Assembly: GCF_000588875.1 (NCBI RefSeq)
Contig: NZ_JEMV01000002.1
Coordinates: 62,001-126,000, forward strand
DNA from: Sphingobium sp. Ant17
GTDB taxonomy: Bacteria; Pseudomonadota; Alphaproteobacteria; Sphingomonadales; Sphingomonadaceae
Length of the DNA stretch: 64,000 nt
Direction: 5' to 3'
Both the position numbers and the translations under genes were made by a program. The notes under the pieces were generated by a model. It was given only the letters and a program-made list of their open reading frames with translations. It was not told the DNA's origin and ran no database searches. Shown here in pieces: positions 49,102-57,345 of the stretch. Position 1 is the first letter of the stretch, and each line of letters starts with the position of its first letter.

Positions 49102-50476
49102 CAGGCCAGAGGATGACCCGCACCGTCTGGATCAGGATCAACAGGTCGAGGAAGGGCGTGTAATTCTTGGCATAATAAAGATCATATTCCAGCTTGTGGC
49201 GACTGTCATCGATCGACGCGCCATAGGGATAATTGATCTGCGCCCAGCCGGTAATGCCGGGCTTTACCATATGCCGTTCGGCATAATAACGCAGATGCTG
49301 TTCCAGATCTTCGACGAACTGGCGGCGTTCGGGGCGCGGGCCAACGAAGCTCATTTCGCCTTTCAGCACCGTCCAGGTCTGGGGCAGTTCGTCGATGCGT
49401 AATTTGCGCAGCCAATAGCCAAGGCGCGTGATGCGCGGATCATCCTTTTCCGCCCAAACCGCTTGACCCGCCACTTCCGCATCTTGCCGCATGGTGCGGA
49501 GTTTGACGATCCAGAATTCCTGGCCGAAGAGGCCGACCCGTTGCTGACGATAGAAGGCCGGGCCTTTGCTATCGAGCTTCACCAACAACGCAGCAAGCAG
49601 GATGATCGGGCCGGTCAGCAGCAACAGCAGGGAGCTGGCGATGATGTCGAACAGGCGCTTGGCGATGCTGGAAAGGCGACGTCCCGCCGAAAAGCCATCC
49701 GAAAAGATGAGCCAGCTGGGATTGACGCTGTCGAGATCGACCCGGCCGGTCTCGCGCTCCAAAAAGGTCGAGAGATCGTTGACATGGACGCCGGTGGTCT
49801 TGATGCGCAACAGGTCGGACATGGGGATGGCGTTGCGCCGTTCCTCCAGTGCCAGCACCACTTCGCTGGCATTCAGACGGACGACGAAATCGGACAGGTT
49901 ATAGATGGCGCTGCGGTTGATGGCTTCCTGCACCACCTGCGGCCCGTCATTCATCGCGATATAGCCGACGACGAGATAGCCCGCGCCCCGCTTCTTTTCC
50001 AGTTCGCGGATACGGTCGGCCCGGTTGCCAGCACCCAGCACGACCAGCCGCCGCTTAAACGCCTCGCCACCCAACATCGAGCCAAGCAGGATGCGCGTAA
50101 CAACCAGCATCGCCATGGCGAGGCCCATGGCGTAGAGCGAATTGGAGCGCCACAACGTCATGCCGGGCATGAGGAAATAGAGCACCGAGAGGAAGATGAC
50201 GCCCAGCGAGACCGCCACCAAGAGTCGGGCGAAAGCGAAGCGGATCGATTGAAGCGCCTCCGTCCCATAGACACCGACCGCGATCATGGCGGTCTGAACG
50301 GCGAAGGCGAAGCTGAGCAGCGGTCCCATGCGCGTGATCACATGGTCGATCTCCATGCCGATTTGGTGCGCCCGTAAAATCCAGCCGCCTTCGGCTGCGC
50401 ACAGCAGCACGACGAAATCGAGCAGCCCCAGCAGCAAAACGGCATGCGGCACATAATGTTTGAACAGCCTGATCAT
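49088..50476 (-). CDS. TIGR03013-type PEP-CTERM/exosortase-linked sugar transferase
   Basis: About 462 residues: five N-terminal membrane spans (YVPHAVLLLGLLDFVVLLCA first), a Rossmann-like middle, then the bacterial sugar-transferase domain. That domain has KRLFDIIASSLLLLLTGPI, FWIVKLRTMRQDAE, LRKLRIDELPQTWTVLKGEMSF and GPRPERRQF. It transfers the first sugar-phosphate to undecaprenyl phosphate for exopolysaccharide. I chose ATG 50476 because the family begins MIRLFKHYVPHAV; in-frame ATG 50503 and TTG 50518 lie upstream. First gene of the sugar transferase-prsK-prsR-prsT operon; no exosortase is in the window. Confidence 0.88.
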   Translation of the reverse strand: MIRLFKHYVPHAVLLLGLLDFVVLLCAAEGGWILRAHQIGMEIDHVITRMGPLLSFAFAVQTAMIAVGVYGTEALQSIRFAFARLLVAVSLGVIFLSVLYFLMPGMTLWRSNSLYAMGLAMAMLVVTRILLGSMLGGEAFKRRLVVLGAGNRADRIRELEKKRGAGYLVVGYIAMNDGPQVVQEAINRSAIYNLSDFVVRLNASEVVLALEERRNAIPMSDLLRIKTTGVHVNDLSTFLERETGRVDLDSVNPSWLIFSDGFSAGRRLSSIAKRLFDIIASSLLLLLTGPIILLAALLVKLDSKGPAFYRQQRVGLFGQEFWIVKLRTMRQDAEVAGQAVWAEKDDPRITRLGYWLRKLRIDELPQTWTVLKGEMSFVGPRPERRQFVEDLEQHLRYYAERHMVKPGITGWAQINYPYGASIDDSRHKLEYDLYYAKNYTPFLDLLILIQTVRVILWPDGAR

Positions 50477-50632
50477 CGTCGCGTTTTTTTCCACTGCCGC
50501 CATTGGCGAAGCTGACAATGTCGGACGACGCCTTACAACGAACCGTAAGGAAATCCGACAGTGACGATACCCTGCCGGAAAATCACGAAGATTTTCTGAA
50601 TCTGGCGTAAAGTAGAACGCGCAGCTTTATTA

Positions 50633-50882
50633 TCAGCGCAATCTGTCAGCGGCATTTCGCGCCGCTTCCTCCATGACGCGCGCGGCGTCATCGACGGATT
50701 TCGCGGCACCGGTCACGGCATCGGCCTGCCTGCTGCCACGGCGATCATTGGTCAGATAAAAAAAAGCCGATCGCAAGAACAAGCGCGATCGCGATCAAAC
50801 CGAATATGACGCTATTGGCATGCGGATGACGCATTGGATCTTGCGCCAACCGCTTCGCCTGTTTGTCGGGATCCCTACCCAC
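50633..50882 (-). CDS. Small single-span stress protein, with apparent one-base insertion in A8 run (50758-50765)
   Basis: GTG 50882 has AGGAGG eleven bases upstream. The protein begins VGRDPDKQAKRLAQDP, then a membrane span (VIFGLIAIALVLAIGFF). With the A8/T8 run as given, the frame ends six codons later; with seven bases it continues YLTNDRRGSRQADAVTGAAKSVDDAARVMEEAARN and ends at 50633 (82 residues), an alanine-rich helix like that of known small sphingomonad stress proteins. A near-perfect EcfG promoter (50908-50933) sits just upstream, so it belongs to the general stress regulon. The short version (about 43 residues) cannot be excluded. Confidence 0.65.
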
Positions 50883-50907
50883 GTGTGAAGTCCTCCTAAA
50901 GACAATC

Positions 50908-50933
50908 AACGGGTAGCGGAATGCTATCGTTCC
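50908..50933 (-). promoter_or_regulatory. EcfG-type promoter for the 50633-50882 gene
   Basis: Minus strand GGAAC (50933-50929), 17-base spacer, CGTT (50911-50908): a full match to the EcfG consensus, 26 bases before the GTG start and immediately after the ecfG stop. Confidence 0.78.
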
Positions 50934-50936
50934 CGA

Positions 50937-51632
50937 TCAGCTATCAGCAGCAGGCCCACCGCGTCCGCGGCTGAGGCGATCCACATCGTCCATGATCTCA
51001 TCGAGCACGGCGGTGTCGGTCGTTTCCTGGCTGCGCCGTGACGGCAGGTCACCACTCTCCATGAGCAATTCCAGCGCGGCGCGGCCGCGGGCAACCCGGC
51101 TTTTGATCGTGCCGACGGCGACACCGCAGATTTCCGCAGCCTCCTCGTAGGCAAAACCGCCTGCGCCGACCAGAATCAACGCTTCGCGCTGGGGTTGCGG
51201 CAATTGCAGCAGCGCCCGTTGCATATCGCTCAATTCGACATGCTTGTCCTGACTGGCGGGTGCCGCGAGGATGCGGTCTGCGGTCAGATCATCCCATTCG
51301 CCACGAAAGCGCGATCGGCGCATTTGCGACAGATAATGGTTGCGCAGGATGATGAAGGTCCAGGCCCGCATGTTGGTGCCAGCCTGAAAGCGCGCACGCG
51401 CCGCCCAAGCCTTAAGCAGAGTTTCCTGAACGAGATCGTCCGCCACGTCCCGGTTACCCGATAAGGAACGACCGAAGGCGCGCAGATGCGGGATAACCGC
51501 AGCCAGTTCACGCTTAAAGTCCGAATCCGACAGCGCGGCGCGCTCTTCGATCGGCTCCGCATTTTCATCCACGGAGACAACCCCTGTATTGGCTGCCGCC
51601 CTCGCTGAAGGAACCGACGTCGTCAAAGCCAT
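50937..51632 (-). CDS. ecfG: EcfG, general stress response ECF sigma factor
   Basis: A 231-residue ECF15-type sigma factor. Region 2 reads FGRSLSGNRDVADDLVQETLLKAWAAR, then FIILRNHYLSQMRR; region 4 reads LPQPQREALILVGAGGFAYEEAAEICGVAVGTIKSRVARGR. In alphaproteobacteria EcfG is held by NepR and freed when phosphorylated PhyR binds NepR. Its promoter appears to be the EcfG site at 51853-51877, with a 43-residue membrane peptide in between, giving positive autoregulation. It reads away from phyR. Confidence 0.95.
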   Translation of the reverse strand: MALTTSVPSARAAANTGVVSVDENAEPIEERAALSDSDFKRELAAVIPHLRAFGRSLSGNRDVADDLVQETLLKAWAARARFQAGTNMRAWTFIILRNHYLSQMRRSRFRGEWDDLTADRILAAPASQDKHVELSDMQRALLQLPQPQREALILVGAGGFAYEEAAEICGVAVGTIKSRVARGRAALELLMESGDLPSRRSQETTDTAVLDEIMDDVDRLSRGRGGPAADS

Positions 51633-51692
51633 AAATGCGCCTATATGGTGAATAGATTTTTATCAAAGACCCGCAGGCCACAAGCCCTGTGG

Positions 51693-51824
51693 TCAGAGAA
51701 CCAGAACGACCAGCATGCCGATAACCACTAAAACAAGCGATATGCCAAGGACATACCGCACGACATGATCCTTTGAACCGCCGCGCGCTTCTTCGGATGT
51801 AATATGTTCTTCCTGATTTGTCAT
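51693..51824 (-). CDS. 43-residue single-span membrane peptide upstream of ecfG
   Basis: ATG 51824, with GGGGAGAG upstream, opens a 43-codon frame: an acidic N-terminal half (TNQEEHITSEEARGG) and one C-terminal membrane span (VLGISLVLVVIGMLVVLVL). It lies between a perfect EcfG promoter (51853-51877) and ecfG, so it is probably the first gene of the ecfG transcript. No family is known to me; it could be a stress-induced membrane peptide or a modulator of the cascade. Confidence 0.75.
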   Translation of the reverse strand: MTNQEEHITSEEARGGSKDHVVRYVLGISLVLVVIGMLVVLVL

Positions 51825-51852
51825 GATCTCTCCCCGATCGTTACGCATTACT

Positions 51853-51877
51853 AACGCAACGACCGGCGGGGAGTTCC
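51853..51877 (-). promoter_or_regulatory. EcfG-type promoter driving the small peptide and ecfG
   Basis: Minus strand GGAAC (51877-51873), 16-base spacer, CGTT (51856-51853), an exact consensus match. Transcription would start about 20 bases before ATG 51824 and run through the 43-residue peptide into ecfG, giving autoregulation of the sigma factor. Confidence 0.85.
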
Positions 51878-51903
51878 GACAAGACGCTATATAAGCGTAA
51901 CGA

Positions 51904-52695
51904 TCATGCTGGCGCGGTCGCCTGGTCGAAGAAGAGCGCCTGCGAAATGGCGGCCTTCACGGTCGAACGCTGGAACGGCTTGGTGATCAGGAACGTCGGT
52001 TCGGGCCGCTCCCCGGTCAACAGGCGTTCGGGGAAGGCCGTGATGAAGATGACCGGTACGGCAAATTCAGCAAGGATATCCTTCACGGCGTCAATGCCGC
52101 TGCTGTCATCGGCCAGTTGGATGTCGGCCAACACAAGCCCTGGACGATCCGCCAGCGCCTCGCGCACCGCGTCTTCAGCGGTCACGGCGATTGCGGTCAC
52201 ATCATGACCAAGGTCGCGAACAATCGTTTCGATGTCCATCGCAATGATCGGCTCATCCTCGATGATCAGCACCTTGGCCCGGGTCTGCGCCTCGATTTCA
52301 CTCAGCGCCTCTTCGACCAGGCCTTCCACATCAGCGCTGTCGAGGTCGATGAGATAGGCGACATCCTCAACGGTAAAGCCCTCCAACGCGGTCAACAGCA
52401 AAGCCTGGCGCGGCAAAGGCGTCAGGCGCGCCAGGCGTGCCTGCGCAATCGCTTCCCGGTCGCCGTCGGCAGTCAGTGGCACATCTTCGAGATGGGCCGA
52501 CGACCAGATGGCATGAAACGTCCGATACAGACCAAGGCGCGGATCGACGTCAGATGGAAATTCTTCCGGTGCAGCGACGATCGCTTCGAGCGAGGCGCGA
52601 ACATAAGCGTCGCCATGCGTTTGGCTACCCGTGAGCGCGCGGGCGTAGCGACGCAGGAATGGAAGATGGGGGTGTAGTTGCTGTCCAAGCGACAT
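51904..52695 (-). CDS. phyR: PhyR, anti-anti-sigma response regulator
   Basis: A 263-residue protein with an N-terminal sigma-factor-like domain (LPFLRRYARALTGSQTHGDAYVRASLEAIV to about residue 130, with LPRQALLLTALEGFTVEDVAYLIDLD as pseudo-region 4) and a C-terminal receiver domain. The receiver has LIIEDEPIIAMD, phospho-Asp in VLADIQLADDSSG, the Thr in VIFITAFPE and Lys in LITKPFQ. Phosphorylated PhyR mimics sigma and strips NepR from EcfG. The start is ATG 52695, eleven bases after GGGAGACG; the longer frame upstream is unsupported. Divergent from nepR. Confidence 0.95.
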   Translation of the reverse strand: MSLGQQLHPHLPFLRRYARALTGSQTHGDAYVRASLEAIVAAPEEFPSDVDPRLGLYRTFHAIWSSAHLEDVPLTADGDREAIAQARLARLTPLPRQALLLTALEGFTVEDVAYLIDLDSADVEGLVEEALSEIEAQTRAKVLIIEDEPIIAMDIETIVRDLGHDVTAIAVTAEDAVREALADRPGLVLADIQLADDSSGIDAVKDILAEFAVPVIFITAFPERLLTGERPEPTFLITKPFQRSTVKAAISQALFFDQATAPA

Positions 52696-52846
52696 CGTCA
52701 ATTCGTCTCCCTGCCCATATGCGGGCCTGTTGTATCCGACACGGGGAAGGATGAAGCACAGGATGGAATGTCCAAGCCGTGATGACAACCCCCTACCCTT
52801 CGACGTCCCCCGAAACCGGCAGCGTCAAAAAAACGCTCGCTGGGCC

Positions 52847-52871
52847 GGAACCAACGAAGGGCAGATTTGTT
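52847..52871 (+). promoter_or_regulatory. Candidate EcfG-type promoter upstream of nepR (one mismatch)
   Basis: GGAAC (52847-52851), 16-base spacer, TGTT (52868-52871), one base off CGTT. It lies about 105 bases before the proposed nepR start in the phyR-nepR intergenic region. Plausible because nepR is usually EcfG-controlled, but weaker than the three exact sites. Confidence 0.45.
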
Positions 52872-52975
52872 TCGCAGTGACATGGTTTTTTCGGCAAGAG
52901 TACGATCATCGTGACTTTAATGCGGAACGACGAATTGACGCGCCGCATGATTCCCGCGAATACGGACAGGCTGGC

Positions 52976-53209
52976 GTGACAGAGATTGCTTCAGAGGGGC
53001 AGATTTTGGTTTCTTCTACCACGGATAATCGTTCGGCCGCAGCAGACCGGGAGAAAGGCGCGAAGACCGCCTCTGCCCCGCGCAAGGGCCGGGCTGCTAA
53101 CCCTATGGATGAAGGTCATGTGTCGCAGGTCTTACGCAATGTCTATCAGCGCGCGGTTGACGAAGATATTCCCGCCGAAATGCTGGACCTGTTAAGCAAG
53201 CTGGACTGA
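52976..53209 (+). CDS. nepR: NepR, anti-sigma factor
   Basis: A 77-residue protein starting at GTG 52976 (GGACAGG about six bases upstream). The C-terminal half carries the NepR helices: GHVSQVLRNVYQRAVDEDIP, then AEMLDLLSKLD. The N-terminal part is basic and disordered (RKGRAANP), as usual. NepR binds EcfG in unstressed cells and PhyR-P during stress. The open frame upstream to 52730 has no coding character. phyP follows after seven bases. Confidence 0.93.
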   Translation: MTEIASEGQILVSSTTDNRSAAADREKGAKTASAPRKGRAANPMDEGHVSQVLRNVYQRAVDEDIPAEMLDLLSKLD

Positions 53210-53216
53210 GCAGCGC

Positions 53217-54808
53217 ATGTTCCGGGGCAGCCTTCCTCCGGCAGCCCGGTCGCTGACGGAGCCGATTTTTCGACTTTTCAAATCCACTGGCGTCAAGATG
53301 TTTCTGATCTTGACGCTGGCCCTATTGCCGCTGGGACTGATCGCCCTAGTCGCGTCGCTGCAGGCCATCCGCACAGCAGACCTGGAAAAGGAAGCGTTGC
53401 TGCGGATCGCAGTTACGCAAAGCGCGCGCAAATTGACCGCCGACTTGCAATCGGATCGGACGGCGCTGCAGTTAACGGTCGACAATCTCGCGTCCAACAG
53501 AGCCGATCGCACTATCTGTGTGCGCCTGTCACTGTTTCTGGCATCCAACGATGCGAGGGTGGTCGCTATTATATCTATGATCGGGCCGGTCGCCGCCTTT
53601 GCCAATCCGCCGATGCCGAACCGGCGCCGATGGCTTTGGCGAACCGCTTCAACGGGCCACCATTGGAATTGCTGGCCAACGCCCCCTATCTCGTCAGCCG
53701 AATTCGCAGCACCGATGACCGCGTCGCGGCGCTGATCTATTATTCGCGCAAGCATCTCGAAAGCGTAGCCGATCCTGCCACCGCCTTGCAGAACCGCAAA
53801 TTGACCTTGCGTCAGGCGGATCGGCAACTCGCCATCAGCCATGTCCGCAAGGATCCACCCGGCGGCAAACGCAGCAGCCTTTCGGCGCGCGTCGACCCCT
53901 ATGACCTTGATCTGACGATGACGGTGCGCGAACCGCCTGCCACGCTGGCCCGGCTGCTATCGCTATTCCTGCCACTGGTCATGTGGTTTGCGGCGGCGGC
54001 GATCGGCTGGTTCGTGGTTAATCGGCTACTGATCCGTCCTCTGGTGATATTGCAGCGCGCGGTTGCGGCCTATCATCCCGGTGAAGTGCTGGAACCGCTG
54101 CAGCGGATGCGGACGCCGGCGCAGGAGATCGTCGCGCTCGGCGAAACATTCCGTGAAATCAGCGAGGATGTGGCAACGCATGAGGCCGAGATGGCTGAGG
54201 GACTGGAAACGCAGCGCAAGCTGACCCGCGAAGTCCATCATCGGGTCAAAAACAACCTGCAGATTATCGCCAGCCTGATCAATCTCCACGCCCGATCGGC
54301 CCATGAACCCGAAGCTGTCGAAGCCTATGCCTCCATCCAACGGCGGGTCGATGCGCTGTCGGTTGTGCATCGCAATCATTTTGCCGAGTTGGAGGAAAAT
54401 CGCGGTGTCGGGATCCGTCCTTTGATCAGCGAATTGTCGGCCAGCTTGAGGGGTACTGCCCCCTTTGCTGCGCGACGATTCGGCATCCAGATCGACAGCG
54501 ACAACCTGCATATCAGCCAGGATGTAGCGGTGCCGATCGCTTTCCTGCTGACCGAACTGGTTGAACTGGCCATGATGCTGGATCCGCAAGGCGCGATGCG
54601 GATTTCCGCGCAGACCCTGCCAGGACAGGACAACCGGGCGCTGCTTAGCGTCGTGTCGTCGGGCTTGCGCACGTCCGAGGCGATGACATCTCATCTGGCC
54701 GAGCGTTATGGTCGGGTGTTGACCGGGCTGTCGCGCCAGTTGCGTTCCGCGTTGGACCATGACGGCGGTGCGGGCAGCTACGCCATCGCGATCACCGTCA
54801 TTCCCTAG
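53217..54808 (+). CDS. phyP: PhyP-like HisKA_2 sensor with degenerate ATPase, apparent frameshift at 53561-53562
   Basis: About 530 residues after repair. Two membrane spans (FLILTLALLPLGLIALVASL and LLSLFLPLVMWFAAAAIGWF) flank a periplasmic domain. The frame breaks after ASNDARV; one G/C restored at 53561-53562 continues GRYYIYDRAGRRLCQSADAE. The H-box is VHHRVKNNLQIIASLINLHARS (HisKA_2). The ATP-binding domain is degenerate: where the N-box should read NELVTNA it reads TELVELAM, and no DNGxG-type G1 box is seen. Such proteins next to phyR in Sphingomonas (PhyP) act as PhyR phosphatases, not kinases, so this is likely the negative regulator of the cascade. Confidence 0.85.
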
Positions 54809-54811
54809 CGA

Positions 54812-55951
<1,140 letters not shown>

Positions 55952-55973
55952 CTAGGAGCGAATGCGTGAGCGT

Positions 55974-56153
55974 TCAACCCGCCTTGCGGACGCCATCGAA
56001 CAGCGCCAGCGCATCGATATTAAACCCTTCGACTCGGCGATAAGGACCGATGAAACGCAGGCAGTCGGTCGAGAGACGCAACGGCCAGTGCGCGCCTGAT
56101 TGATCGTGTAATGCCAGCGTGGCAATTTGGGGGGCGGGGCGCTCTCGATGCAT
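55974..56153 (-). CDS. Possible 59-residue hypothetical protein upstream of tgt
   Basis: ATG 56153 opens a 60-codon frame reading HRERPAPQIATLALHDQSGA, then HWPLRLSTDCLRFIGPYRRV and EGFNIDALALFDGVRKAG. The composition (Trp, Phe, Asp/Arg balance, no Ser/Arg/Pro bias) looks like a real protein rather than an antisense shadow, and no other gene covers this stretch. No ribosome site is evident and no family is recognised. It ends 31 bases before the tgt start. Confidence 0.45.
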   Translation of the reverse strand: MHRERPAPQIATLALHDQSGAHWPLRLSTDCLRFIGPYRRVEGFNIDALALFDGVRKAG

Positions 56154-56389
56154 GGCATGAGAATAACGGGCAAAGGTTAACGATGTGCTCTTGGTAAATC
56201 TTTACAATTTCAAGACATAAGCATTTGTTGCATTAACGCAACTATCCGCCGCCGCAGCCCCATTTTCGGACAACCCGACTGCAACAGTTGCGGATAAAAA
56301 TGGTTAACGGCGCATTGTGGGCATTACGCGGATTGCATCCCTTTCACCGCCCTGTTTTGTTTCACGCGCAATAAAAAATCGGGGCGCAC

Positions 56390-57334
56390 ATGATTGATTC
56401 AGGACAGTTTAATTCCACGGGCGAAACACGTCCGATGGCAGCGGATATCGACGCGCGCGCATTAGCCGCAGAAAGTGCGACGCAGCAGGCGCTGGTGGCC
56501 GATATCGAACGCTCGACATTGTTCGACCTCGGTCAGATCGATGTGCGCTGGGATCCCGAGCTTTCAACCCTATGGGCGTTCATGACGCCGCTCGAACGGC
56601 CCAATTCCAACCTCTCCCTCATTCGCGATACGATGGCATGGCAGCAAGAGAGCCGCCGCGTGTTCGAAGACAAGGGCGGCATGCTCAAATTCATGGTGTT
56701 GGGGTCTCGCTTTCCGGGCGTGTTCAACCTGGGCGGCGACCTGGAGATGTTCGCTGAATGCATCCAGCGCCGCGACCGGGACACGCTGCTGCGCTATGGC
56801 ATCGCCTGCTGCGAGATCGTTGATCGCATCTGGCATTGCAACGATATGAACATCCTCAATATCGGGCTGGCGCAGGGCGACGCGCTGGGCGGCGGACTGG
56901 AGGCGCTGATGTGCTTTGACGTCATCATCGCCGAACGGCAGGCGCGCTTTGGCCTACCCGAAGTCCTGTTCGGGCTATTCCCCGGCATGGGTGCCTATTC
57001 CATCCTGTCACGGCGGGTCGGCCCCGTGCTGGCGCGCCAAATGATTACCGACGGGCGCGTTTATAGCGCCGAGGAAATGTTCGAGATGGGCATCGTCACC
57101 CAGGTCGTCGAACAAGGGGAAGGCGAAGCGGCGACAGCGGCGTGGATCAAGGATCATCAGGCCCATCATGCCGGCTATGTCGGCATCAACCGGGCCGGTC
57201 GGCGGGTTAATCCGATGACGTTGGACGAGCTGACGGACATCGTCACCACCTGGACCGACACGGCGCTGGCCCTGTCGGATCGCGACTTGCGGATGATGCG
57301 GCGGTTGGCGGCAGCGCAGACCCGGTTGCGCTGA
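56390..57334 (+). CDS. rpfF: RpfF-like crotonase (diffusible signal factor synthase family)
   Basis: A 314-residue crotonase-fold protein. The core is FMVLGSRFPGVFNLGGDLEMF (oxyanion hole 1) and LAQGDALGGGLEALMCFDVIIAE, then FGLPEVLFGLFPGMGAYSIL, which keeps the two Glu residues in the positions known as catalytic in Xanthomonas RpfF. RpfF makes cis-2-unsaturated fatty acid signals (DSF) from acyl-ACP. The FGLPEVLFGLFPGMGAYS run is much closer to RpfF than to ordinary enoyl-CoA hydratases. It is convergent with a GGDEF-EAL gene, 11 bases apart. No rpfC or rpfG is in the window. ATG 56390 is preceded only by weak GGGGC. Confidence 0.82.
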   Translation: MIDSGQFNSTGETRPMAADIDARALAAESATQQALVADIERSTLFDLGQIDVRWDPELSTLWAFMTPLERPNSNLSLIRDTMAWQQESRRVFEDKGGMLKFMVLGSRFPGVFNLGGDLEMFAECIQRRDRDTLLRYGIACCEIVDRIWHCNDMNILNIGLAQGDALGGGLEALMCFDVIIAERQARFGLPEVLFGLFPGMGAYSILSRRVGPVLARQMITDGRVYSAEEMFEMGIVTQVVEQGEGEAATAAWIKDHQAHHAGYVGINRAGRRVNPMTLDELTDIVTTWTDTALALSDRDLRMMRRLAAAQTRLR

Positions 57335-57345
57335 TAGCGCGCGTT

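Noticed and set aside
52924..52949. Second GGAAC upstream of nepR considered as an EcfG promoter
   Set aside because: No CGTT-like sequence follows at 16-17 bases; the site at 52847 fits better.
52730..52975. Upstream extension of the nepR frame
   Set aside because: The extra 82 residues lack NepR-like or other protein features and include the promoter region; GTG 52976 has a ribosome site.
55952..56173. 73-codon minus-strand frame upstream of tgt
   Set aside because: Ser/Arg/Cys-rich composition typical of an out-of-frame reading; the overlapping 59-residue frame at 55974-56153 looks more protein-like.
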